Of a DNA stretch of 64,000 nt, positions 9,315 to 18,766 are shown one piece after another. The DNA is from Xiphydria camelus (lineage: Eukaryota > Arthropoda > Insecta > Hymenoptera > Xiphydriidae): positions 1,810,501-1,874,500 of the forward strand of contig OY783200.1 of the NCBI GenBank assembly GCA_963678675.1. Direction: 5' to 3'. The stretch's first letter is position 1. Each line of letters starts with the position of its first letter. Below the pieces are notes generated by a model that saw only the letters and a program-made list of their open reading frames with translations, was not told where the DNA came from and made no database searches. A program made the position numbers and the translations under genes.

Positions 9315-10295
9315 CAGGGTGCGTGAAAAGTTCGGGCAATTTTTAAAAATCTTTCAGCAGTACGGAAATATTATCTAAACGAACAAATTCGCAAAGCCAA
9401 AACATAAAAAACTTTATTAATTCAATAACAACACGCAAAAACAAAGATATTACTACAAATGTTCAAAATTGCCTCCATCAGCCTCAATACACTTGCACAG
9501 TCGTTTTGGAAAATTGCCGATAATGGTCGCACACATTTCTACGGTAATATCGTCCCAGGCACGTATCAGAGCCGCTTTGAGCGCGTCGACGGTAGCGTAT
9601 CGTGTTCTTGAAATGTTTTGCTGTAAGATGGACCAGACGGAGTAGTCCAACGGGTTGAGATCCGGCGAGTTCGGCGGCCAAACGTCTTTGCCCCAAAAGC
9701 CGGGAAACAACTCTTCACAGACGGCGATTGTCGAACGGGCTGAATGCGCCGGCGCCCAGTCCTGTTGAAGTACGAATCCTTCTGGGCCGAAGTGCTCTGT
9801 CGCCCATGGCTCCAATACGTCGCGGAGGACTTGCTGCTGGTAGTTGGCGGCGTTAATCTTTACGTTTCGTTCGATAAAGATTAACGGCGTCTTCCCGGTG
9901 GCGCAGATCCCGGCCCACACCATCACCGAGGCTGGAAAATGACTACGGCCGATGGTTTTCGCAACCGCAGTTTTCTGCTGACCCTTCTTTAACAGTTGGC
10001 GGTGATTTTGGCGGTTGTGGAGTGGTTCGACAGTAAAAATCTTTTCATCGGTGAAAAGCACCTTCGATAAGCGACCATCGCCGACCAGCCGACGCATTTG
10101 GCGGCATTTCTGCAGCCTCTTCGCCTTCATCGCTTCATTTAAGTAGTGGACGCGGGCGATTTTATAACTGCAAAGTCCCAGGTTCTTTTTGGCGATATTG
10201 CGAACTCGTTCCTCGCTGATTTGGAGTTCATTCGCCATTTTGCGCATGGACACCTCCGGATTTCGACGAATCCTGCATCGCACCTTGTTGATGTT
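9315..10295 (-). pseudogene. Tc1/mariner transposase (DD37D, maT-like), 5'-truncated
   Basis: The minus strand encodes most of a mariner-type transposase ending at a stop at 9453. The catalytic motifs are VLFTDEKIF (first Asp), LQQDWAPAHS (second Asp) and SPDLNPLDYSVW (third Asp). The second and third are separated by 37 residues, the DD37D spacing of the maT group. A helix-turn-helix segment (RNPEVSMRKMANELQISEER) is present, but the first ~60 residues and the 5' terminus are missing. The 3' terminus is intact: CAGGGTGCGTGAAAAGTTCG beginning at 9315, preceded by TA. At the truncated side the frame runs straight into a Harbinger exon, giving one open 347-codon ORF (10,496-9453). Confidence 0.8.
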
Positions 10296-11139
10296 CGCAT
10301 CTTCTTTAGGAGCTTTAATTGAAATGTATGATCCATCTATTGCACCAATTACATTAGAGATATTTGAAATTCTTTCGAATCTTGCTGTAGTTTCCTCAAT
10401 TTCTATACCACGTGGCCATTTTATTATGTTTGGAGAAATTATGCACAGAGCATTAATTACTCGTACAAAGCATACTGATAATGATGACTTCGCCATATCA
10501 AATTTTTCACCAACGGATCTAAAAACATTTTCATAATTTTTAACTACTGTACTTAAAATCTCAAGTATGATTTCAAAGAGTTGGAAATTAAGAAAACCCT
10601 TTGTTGTAGATTGACATACCGATTACTTAAGAAGTGAACAAACTAATGAATTAATTTCTGAACTGTAATTATGACTATGGTTTATAGATGGCAACTGCAT
10701 TCAATGATAGAATATTGAAGCATTGATGTTATCATACCTGTATGAATCAGAAGTGGCCAATATCCAAATTACTGAAAGTAATTGTTTACGCGGGTCTATC
10801 GGCGGACGACCAGCCTGTTTGTTTTCTTCCTCCTTTATTAATAATGGGCCAACTTGTCCCAGTAAATATTCAAAAGCTTCAAACGATAATCTGAAATGAC
10901 TTTGAAACTCCATGCGGGTGTAATTTGCCACAACATTTTCCATGTATCCTACAATACGCGTAGGCTTTTCTTTTATTTCGGCCGCTACTAATATTTCATA
11001 TTCTTCGTCGTCGTCAGATTCTTCCTAAAACATAAAATAAGATATAATTCGTGAAAAAATGTAATCCTTTTCAATTATTTATAGTATAATTTGAAAGCAG
11101 AATATGTATATATGTCATTGTACTCACATTAATAGACAT
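10296..11139 (-). pseudogene. PIF/Harbinger nuclease, N-terminal half
   Basis: Three exons are visible: 11,139-11,128 (MSIN), 11,024-10,738 and 10,518 onward, with good GT-AG borders and matching phases. The product has an acidic start (EESDDDEEYEIL), a helical dimer-like segment (FQSHFRLSFEAFEYLLGQVG, then DPRKQLLSVIWILATSDSYR), IKWPRGIEIE, and the first catalytic block VIGAIDGSYISIKAP. The protein is cut just after APKEDANI, where mariner sequence begins. The second and third catalytic blocks are absent, so it cannot be a working nuclease. It is divergent from the Myb/SANT-like gene starting near 11,490; that gene could be its former partner. Confidence 0.75.
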
Positions 11140-11489
11140 TATTAAGTTCTTTGCAAAAGACATGACAGTGAAATATGCAACTTTTTTAATGTTCTCCGCC
11201 ATCCTGATAGGTTATGAGACCACTACTTCTCCGTTCTCCTTGTTTACTCAAGCATTACTCTGGGTCGTTCACAAACGTGATGTATTCTCAGAGTTAACTC
11301 CCCCTTCGCTTAACTCTACTCTAACCCTACTCGGAGCAAACTTTATGAACGTAGCCCAGCTGATCAAGAAAATGGTAAGTTGAAATGGTAACTCTTAATG
11401 TTAAAAATAATAATATCGATTAACCATGTTTAACATGTGCCTATACAATTATTAATTCATAAATATACGTATCGTTTGTTTCAGTTTTA

Positions 11490-12374
11490 ACATTCAGTTT
11501 CGACGAAAATACTACACGGTTACTGCTAACAAAGTATTTGGAAAGAAAAGAGAAGTTTAGGAATCCTAAAATAAAAAAAAAGAAAGTGTGGTGTGAAATT
11601 GTGTCGGAGTTTAAGAAACTTGGATATACCGTCGATTACATGACCTTAGACCGCAAATTTAGGAATTTAAAATCACGGTATAAGACGATTAACGACAATA
11701 ATAAGGCAACCACGACTGGTCGAGGGCGAATCACGTGGATATGGCAGGACTTGATGTACGAGATCCTCTATGACGACAAATCCGTACATTTCGAGCCAGG
11801 ATTATCTTCGATGGGGCAGTCTGAGAGGAGAGACGAATTAAGCACAGATAAAGCTATTGATTTCTCAATTCGCAGGTTACAGTTCTTTTGGTTACAAATT
11901 GTTTTAACGCATTCAACATTTGTTTCCACACGTGCACGTTTTCTTTCTTCGCGTTTTGATACATTTTCAAATAGAGAGAGCAGTGCTGAAACATCGTCGC
12001 TCGAGATAAGCGCTGGATGCTCTTCCATTCCAAAGTCAACAAACGAAAACGATAAGGAAAGTACCAACAATAGACCAGATGACAGTCCACTGGATGATTC
12101 AGACTTTTCACCCAGACTAAGAAAGTTTACCAAAGGCAAGGCATTATATCACCTAAGAAAGCAACAGCTGGACTTAGAAACAAAGAAAGTAAAAGTTCTA
12201 GAATCCATTGAAAATAAATTAAGTAGCCATATCAAAAAATGGTCAGAAGTGTCCGAAAAACTAATTGCTGCTCATAATCGGCGAACCGCAGCGATACAGA
12301 GGCGGAATAATCTGATGGAGGCTTACCTGTTCTCTAGCAATAGTCGTAGTGAAGATAAGTCCTCGTCTCATTAA
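11490..12374 (+). CDS. Myb/SANT-like Harbinger accessory protein
   Basis: The reading frame enters after an acceptor (TTTCAG) near 11,486 and stays open to a stop at 12,374. It encodes a trihelix or Myb/SANT-like domain at the start (FSFDENTTRLLLTKYLERKE, then KVWCEIVSEFKKLGY, LDRKFRNLKSRYKTI and WIWQDLMYEIL), a serine-rich middle, and a basic helical C-terminus (LRKQQLDLETKKVKVLESIE). This is the standard design of the second Harbinger protein, which binds the transposon ends and carries the nuclease to the nucleus. The upstream exon and true start are not resolved; the in-frame Met at 11,538 would cut off the first helix. A convergent Harbinger nuclease ends at 12,602. Confidence 0.65.
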   Translation, partial: TFSFDENTTRLLLTKYLERKEKFRNPKIKKKKVWCEIVSEFKKLGYTVDYMTLDRKFRNLKSRYKTINDNNKATTTGRGRITWIWQDLMYEILYDDKSVHFEPGLSSMGQSERRDELSTDKAIDFSIRRLQFFWLQIVLTHSTFVSTRARFLSSRFDTFSNRESSAETSSLEISAGCSSIPKSTNENDKESTNNRPDDSPLDDSDFSPRLRKFTKGKALYHLRKQQLDLETKKVKVLESIENKLSSHIKKWSEVSEKLIAAHNRRTAAIQRRNNLMEAYLFSSNSRSEDKSSSH

Positions 12375-12601
12375 GTTTTTATAACAATACAACTTCTGTT
12401 TATATTTATTTTCTATTTATAACTTATATTTCCTTCGATACATAAAAATGGATAACTCACGTTAATTTTTTTAATAAAAAGAACAATGTAAAATTTATAT
12501 GAAAAAGGAATTAATTTTTTTCACATTTCCAAAGTATGTATAATGGTTTTTACGATTTTGGATTTTCACACGCGATGCCTCCGCTGTACTTACGATATCA
12601 A

Positions 12602-13716
12602 TTACAAACCATTCATAATATGTATTCTTTTTGCGCGTGCATTGTCATCGATCAACATATCATCATAATCATTCATATTATCGTGGTGCTGTTCAATATT
12701 ATCCACGAAATCATTAATATTATGATTTTCTACAATGTCAACGTCACCATGAATAAGTAAAAAGTTTTGAAGAGTGCACGGTGCTGCTACTATGGAGTTC
12801 GCCATTTCTACACTTTTCACGTCGAGATACCTTAACCTTCGCCATTTTCCTTTGAGCAATCCGAATGCTCGTTCAATTACAGACCGTATAGAGGAAAGCG
12901 AAACGTTGTATCTGGTTTGTTCCTCGGTTAAATGACCATTGTCTCTAAATGGAGTCATTAGATTTTGCAGCAGCGGGTACGCAGAATCACCTAGTATGTG
13001 TTTGTTAGGAGGTAATAGAGGATCTTCTGCATTTGTTAGTCTTCTGTAGAGAGTGCTGCTGCGAAAAACTGCAGCATCGTGCATCCGTCCAGGACGACCA
13101 ATCAAACAGTCGATAAATTTTCCGGAGTGATCACAAGTACCTAAATTAACATTGAATTATAGTTAGATAAAATACATACGAAGACATACCATATTTATAA
13201 GGTAACGGATCCAATACTCGATAAGGATCGCATTCCTGATCAACTTGGATATAATTGAAATTATTCAAGTTCATATAATAAAAAATTGTGCCAATACATA
13301 TGTAATTTGTTTATATTACAAAGTAAAGTTGCTTTGCACTATTATTTTGCTATATAAACTTGAATAATTTCAATTATATCCAAATTGATTGAGTATAGGT
13401 TCCTGATCGAGTATCGGATCCATTACCTTATCTACCTAAATACGATACCTTGTAAAATTATCGAATGAAATTGCTTTCGATTGTAATAATCGTTAGCATT
13501 TCTTGGAGGCTGCTTCATTGGTACGTGGCAACCATCTATGGTACCGATAACTCCAGGAAATCCTCGAGACCTTATGCGAAAAACCTGAACAAATGCCGAA
13601 CGAGTATTAAGAAATTTATTATGATGCAAAACAAAAAATATAAAAACTCACTCTTTCACTTTCTGCACGTTGTTCGGCATCTGGCCACTGAACGAATTGT
13701 AGCATAAGATTTTTTA
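12602..13716 (-). pseudogene. PIF/Harbinger nuclease, 5' part replaced by element E
   Basis: Exons at about 13,716-13,652 (MLQFVQWPDAEQRAESER), 13,584-13,449 and 13,140-12,602 join in phase. They encode the complete catalytic core: VIGTIDGCHVPM, DYYNRKQFHSIILQG, CLIGRPGRMHDAAVF, HILGDSAYPL and SIRSVIERAFGLLKGKWRRL, so the D, D and E positions are all intact. The N-terminal helices are missing because the sequence upstream of 13,728 is the terminus of another transposon. The intron 13,448-13,141 contains a 230-bp palindrome. Its likely partner is the Myb/SANT-like gene that ends at 12,374. Confidence 0.75.
13200..13429. mobile_element. Palindromic MITE in a Harbinger intron
   Basis: The left end GGTAACGGATCCAATACTCG and the inner TTGGATATAATTGAAATTAT pair with the right end CGAGTATCGGATCCATTACC and ATAATTTCAATTATATCCAA. 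The arms span about 80 bp each. No ORF. Confidence 0.75.
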
Positions 13717-14356
13717 AAACAATGAGTACCCTAATAACACATTAACGTCGCAGAAACATTCCAGAAACATCCATCCGGGATAATAGAGATATCCCTGGGA
13801 GATCCTTTTTTTCTCCATCCCTGAGATGTTGCTGGCAACAGCCATGTCATCATTTGCTATGTTTTAAAAACATCCCTTTAGGATGTTTTTAAGATGACGT
13901 GGGATGTACTTATTACATCTGGGGCAGGTATATGAAACATCCTTGATATGTTTGTAGTATGTCTTTAATAGATTTTAGGTTTAGGAATTAAAAACCTTTT
14001 AAAAAAAAGCAACAAGAATTTTAAAAAAATGATAAACTATTTTTTAATAATAAAAAAAGAAATATGCATAAACGACTTATTAACAAATACACTCTATTGA
14101 GTTTCTGGTTATTTAAAATTGCACCTAAAACCAGCATTTTTAGAGATACACTTTGGTATTTTATATAAATTGCCCATAAAAAACAACTAAACCGAAACTA
14201 ACCTATAATTTTTAATTATTTTTGTTCTTCTCTAATTCTTCGTTCCTTTGCCCTTCGCCGCCAATCACCAATCTTAAGTTCAGTTTACTTTTGGGTTTTA
14301 GAAATACCTGATTTATGTGCAGCATCTGAAATTAATCTTTTTTTTAACCTGTACAT

Positions 14357-14930
14357 ACAGGGTGATTCAAAAGTGAACATAATCCTTGACTAAAAATAAG
14401 ACGAAAATTTCCTATAATAACATGGGTCCGGAAATGCATAGTTTTCAAGATACAGGGTGTCAATGGTAATTAAATGTGCTTTGCTTAGCTACAGGGACAT
14501 GCAATAAGCGGTTTTTATTTTTTTTCTCGAAAACAAAGTGAGATAAAAAAAAATACAAGAGCCAAAAAAGTTCTATTTTTAGATGCTTAATAACAAAAAT
14601 ATTAAAGTTACAAAAAAGGCAGTAACGTATATTTTTTTACCAATAACATTCGCTGAGGTGTCCCCCGGGACGCCACTGGACTTAATAATTTAAATCTATT
14701 TATAGCTAAATTAGCCTCTTAATACAACAAATAACATTGCCAAATTTCAACAGAATCGAGTACATATTTTTTAAGCCAATAATAAAAAACTGTTTTCTTC
14801 TTAAAAGTTTAAACTTCCTGTATTTTGAAAACTATGCATTTCCGGACCCATGTTATTAGGAGCTTTTCCTCTTATTTTTAGTCGAAGATTACGCCCCTAA
14901 AAGGATTACGTTTACTTTTGAATCAGCCTG
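14357..14930. mobile_element. 574-bp mariner-type MITE with TA duplication
   Basis: The left end CAGGGTGATTCAAAAGTGAA and the right end (reverse complement CAGGCTGATTCAAAAGTAAA) are flanked by TA on both sides. The imperfect inverted arms extend about 110 bp and share ACATGGGTCCGGAAATGCAT. The interior is non-coding. Termini and TA duplication point to the Tc1/mariner superfamily. Confidence 0.8.
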
Positions 14931-14940
14931 TATAAATAGT

Positions 14941-14954
14941 GTGCGCGCGCGCGC

Positions 14955-14985
<31 letters not shown>

Positions 14986-14993
14986 TGTGTGTG
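14941..14993. repeat. (CG)n(TG)n alternating purine-pyrimidine tract
   Basis: About 26 bp of CG dinucleotides are followed directly by about 25 bp of TG dinucleotides, immediately outside the 574-bp MITE. Such tracts can adopt the Z-DNA form. The CG block stands out in otherwise AT-rich surroundings. Confidence 0.95.
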
Positions 14994-16510
14994 CTGCATC
15001 ACTAAACTCAACCTAGGAAAATGATTATGTGCAAACAATAATAAAAATAACTGAACATCTTAAAACTAAAAGCCGGCGCTATTAAATCCTGGAAATTTAG
15101 CAATAATCAAAGCAAGCACAGGGTATTTTCTTGTAATCATGCAGTACCTATTAGCAGTAAAATTTTAAAAAAGCAAATTAAAATCTGATAGCAAAAATAT
15201 CGTGGTAAATAATTTAAACAGGTTTTCTTTTGTTACCATGTTGCGCTTGCTGATGCAGCACATATGTTATTAGGTCGGTGTTTCCTTACTTTTAAAAAAT
15301 TAAGTAAACTTTTTATGGATTTAAAAAATATCAAAAAGTAGTTACACGTTTTCCAAATTTTTGATTTTATAAGTATAGTATTTCTATATTTACCGATTAT
15401 TGCTTTTGCCAAAGCAGTGGTCCTGAAGGTGTCTTTTCCTTTTTTTCCTAAAAAGGAAAATTGTTCTGCTAAAACATTACTTATTAGCGGAGCAACGCAA
15501 CGTCTTATAAATTCGTAGGACTTCGAGCCACCCATTTGCGTAAACAGTCGAACCTATAAACCCAAAAAAATGAATTAATAAAAATTCCTAAAAAATTTAA
15601 ATAATAATTGTGGCTAACATAAAAATAAATACAAAATATTTACCAATCCTGAATAGTTTTCAGTTACAGAAAGAAATTGTTCAAACTGTATAAGATCCTG
15701 CTTCGTTTTAATTGGAAAATCCAAATTAGATTTTTCTAAAATATTTGTCTCATCTTTATCCTCATTAGTGCACTTATATTTGCTCACTTTTGTGTTGATT
15801 TCCACTAAAAGTGCTTGAATATTGTACAGGACTTGCGGATTGCAACAACAACCTGAACGAGTTTCTGATGATGTTGATGATGCCATACCTATATCACATT
15901 ATAATTACTAAAGACAAAACATCTATACTCATAAAATCAGTTTACCAATATTTTAATTACTTTTAATTTGCTTATTTGGACCGGCTCTGGCTACAGGAGT
16001 AACGGAGCTTCTGGCTCCAAAAGTAGCGGAGCTCTGGCACTGATAGTTTTCTATTAGTTGGATATTCTCTGTAACAGAATAGGAATACTATCATGATTGA
16101 TGATGACATGTGATTAAGTAACTTTTTGTTGTACCCTGTAGGTATATACATATTTTACCTTGTAAATCATTTTCTTTGTCAACATCTGCTGCTTTATCTG
16201 TGAAATTATCTGTCCAAGTTGGTGGTGCGGGTATTTTCTTTTTTTTTGCAAGGATCTCGTTGTCACAATCTGAGTTTTCGGAATCAGATGACGAAAAAAC
16301 TTTTTTTTTTCTAAACCTTTTTGCGCTTGATGTCCTAATCCCAACAGTTTCACCCTCATCAGTGTTAAGGTCACTTGTCATTTCGGCCTTGGCGGCCTTT
16401 TTCCGAGCAATCGCATAATCATCTAAAAATTAAATATTTTTTTACGATTTGATTTGTAGAAAAAATAGTGTATGATACATGTAACAAAAAATACATAAAA
16501 GGCTATAATA

Positions 16511-17360
16511 CCCACACAGAGGTGTAACGTGCACTGCACGTTGATATTAAGTCAACGGTGGACGTTCGCAATGTGCAACAAACGTCCTCACACGGACAAG
16601 TACGTGAAGGGGACGTTGGTTGAAGGAAGATATGTTCGCCTTTTGAAACGTTGATTTTACGTCCATGTGCAACGTGCATGTAACGTTAGTTTAACGTAGA
16701 TTGGCTCTTTGATGGACGTTGGGCAGACATTAATTCAATGTAACAGAATGTCAAATGAACGTGCAACAAACGTTGTAAACGGATACTGAATTGTTGATAC
16801 CGGATTTCAGAAATGTCCACTGGCAACGTATATCAGACGTTACAATTGAACTTACGGTTGGTCGTAGCGTGGACGTTAATTCAACGTAATAATAAACTAT
16901 CGAGAAAACGTGAAGGAAACGTTGTCGAGAGACATTGCGCGAAAAAGCGCGGATTTCAAATTATATTTAGAGCATCTTTTAAATAAAACAAACCGCTGTT
17001 TCAAAGGAGGGGGATTGAAAACAGAAAAGAAAAGAGTGTAGCACACCGTTGTTTTATTTTGACTTTTACAAATATTCAAAGTTTCTGTTTACTCGCGTTG
17101 TTGTGCAGCTGCCTCTAAACGCCGTTCTTTTTGCAATCTCCTGGTTTTGGCATGCTTGAACCACTCCTTTACGCGATGCTCAAAAATCCCTAACGTGAAA
17201 TCTTTCATATTAGCAAGCAAGCATCCTGGAAAAAAGAACAAAAAACGTATTAACATATTGCACTAAGGCGTTGTGTCGCCGCAGTTCCCTTTTGCAAATA
17301 CTTACTGTACATGGCGTCGATTATTAAAAGATTTGAAAGCTTCCGCTTTCCTTTTCGGCC
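16511..17360. repeat. Left arm of 850-bp inverted repeat
   Basis: This arm is an almost perfect reverse complement of 28,729-29,578; I noticed a single difference (ACGGTTGGTCG here versus ACGATTGGTCG there). It contains the terminus, the subterminal ACGTT-type repeats and the last two exons of the DUF4806-type gene. Such identity implies a recent duplication or gene conversion. Confidence 0.9.
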
Positions 17361-17880
17361 CTCGTACGAAAATTGCTCGGCGAGTTCATTCGTGAATATA
17401 CGGACGAGTATTCGCGTAACGAAATCGTCCGTGTTTGTACCACCAATGTGTTTAAAATATTTAATCTGTGCGAAAAGAAAAAAAATTAGTTCAACACCAA
17501 AAAAGAAATAAAAGATCAAGAACGACTACACGGCTTAAAAATGGTAAGTACGTGTTTCATTATTAAAAGCTCATCGCAAACTTACCCACTTTTTCATTTC
17601 TTCTGGATCTCTCAAATCCTGTTCAACAGCCTCTAACTCTTCGACGGTCTTTAATGGTGTGGAAACTTCAATTCCGTTAAAGTCGGCGAATTGTTCAATC
17701 CCAGCATCGTGTGTGCGCTGCGTACGCGCTTCGTTCATCAGTATTTCTAAATTTCTCGATATGGACGTCACGCTCTCCAAAATTAGCCTTGAATTCATTT
17801 TCAGCGTTATAATGTCATGTTCCATCCACAGCAATTTGTCATTATCGTCACATCGCGGAGCGATGGGATTTCCTTTAAAG
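17089..17880 (-). CDS. DUF4806-type protein gene of element C (N-terminal exons not found)
   Basis: The recognised exons are about 17,880-17,584 (WMEHDIITLKMNSRLILESV, then IEVSTPLKTVEELEAVEQDL), about 17,466-17,310 (KYFKHIGGTNTDDFVTRILV, LAEQFSYEGRKGKRKLSNLL) and 17,226-17,089 (IFEHRVKEWFKHAKTRRLQK to a stop). The middle exon is the DUF4806 core and the last is a basic tail like that of element E. Unlike A and B, the gene lies downstream of the transposase, and the exon carrying the WxTPRKKEVxWP motif was not found between 17,886 and the transposase stop at 18,119 or upstream of the transposase. The gene is therefore probably incomplete. The final exons are duplicated in the opposite arm. 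Confidence 0.6.
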
Positions 17881-18766
17881 AAATAAAAGTAAATTAGTAT
17901 TACTAATTAATTTCAAAATTAATTTGCATAGCACAACATTAAAATAATTTAATAAAATTAATTAATTTTAGTATTTGAAAATTAAATTTTCACACTTTTT
18001 TAATACCTTTTCAGTTTCTTATTTTTTATGAATATTTCTTCTTCCCTTAGCTTGTTCATATTATCTATATTTTTGTTGAAACTTGTGTATTTCCGGCCTT
18101 CTTAATAACATTTACTTGTTATTGTTTGGCAATGTGTAACAAAGGCAACAATGCAAATCCATCGTTATCTGGAATCCTGACATACTTACCCAGGTAGCAG
18201 TGGCACGTCAAACTCACGTCAATATTTCGTCACTCGATTCGTCGAAATAACGTGATTAGTTCGGTTATAATGTCGTCATAAATGACGTGATTATGTCTCG
18301 TTAAAGAGACGTCATACTTCGACGTCAATATGTCGTCACTATAGTCACGTTTTATTTACGTTCGTTTTTATTGATTCGGGTCGTCATATTGACGTTAAAA
18401 GTTACGTGATAATGCCATCCTAAAGACGTCACACTTTAAAATCTTATTCTCAGTGAAAAGCTTTGCAATATTATTTAAACTCAAGGAAATTTTAAAGAAG
18501 AGTGTAAAAAATGTAAGTAAAGCTCTAGTCGCAATATTGTTAAACAGTGAAATATGATCATTAGAATTACAATAATAGGCATTGAAAAATATTAATACAC
18601 AATTGCATATTCGAGAAATAACATCTACATATATTTGAGAATATACATATATATGTACGTAATACATATTGTATGTTAAAACTTCTAACGTACGGTATGT
18701 GTATAACTTCTAACGTACGTGTTATGTATTTCGGTACTATTGAAGGATATTATACATTAATTATTC

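Larger units (their letters stand above)
14216..16425 (-). pseudogene. DUF4806-type transposon protein of element E
   Basis: Four exons are recognised on the minus strand. The first (about 16,425-16,160) has the family signature around AEMTSD followed by a basic and serine-rich stretch. The second (15,886-15,643) contains FPIKTKQDLIQFEQFL. The third (about 15,552-15,395) has MGGSKSYEFIRRCVAPLISN and LAEQFSFLGKKGKDTF, the DUF4806 core. The last (about 14,335-14,216) encodes the basic tail IGDWRRRAKERRIREEQK and stops at 14,216, but a TAA shortly before that tail interrupts the frame. The exon with the WxTPRKKEVxWP motif seen in A and B is missing upstream, where element C is inserted. The molecular role of DUF4806 is unknown. 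Confidence 0.65.
13729..16510 (-). mobile_element. Element E: DUF4806-type transposon, right part lost
   Basis: The left terminus at 13,729 (CCCTAATAACACATTAACGT) resembles the ends of elements A and B (CCC...). It is followed by subterminal repeats of AACATCC/GGATGTT between 13,760 and 13,960. A DUF4806-type gene (16,425-14,216) runs toward this end. The element interrupts the Harbinger gene at 13,716. Its right part is not found: element C starts at 16,511, and the sequence beyond C (29,579 onward) does not continue E. It also contains a 574-bp MITE and a CG/TG microsatellite. Confidence 0.6.

Noticed and set aside
10189..10536. 115-codon plus-strand ORF
   Set aside because: Antisense of the Harbinger-mariner coding sequence; no independent support.
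16897..17079. 60-codon ORF present twice (also 29,010-29,192)
   Set aside because: It exists in two copies only because it lies in the 850-bp inverted repeat; it is in the 3' untranslated and subterminal part with no family similarity.
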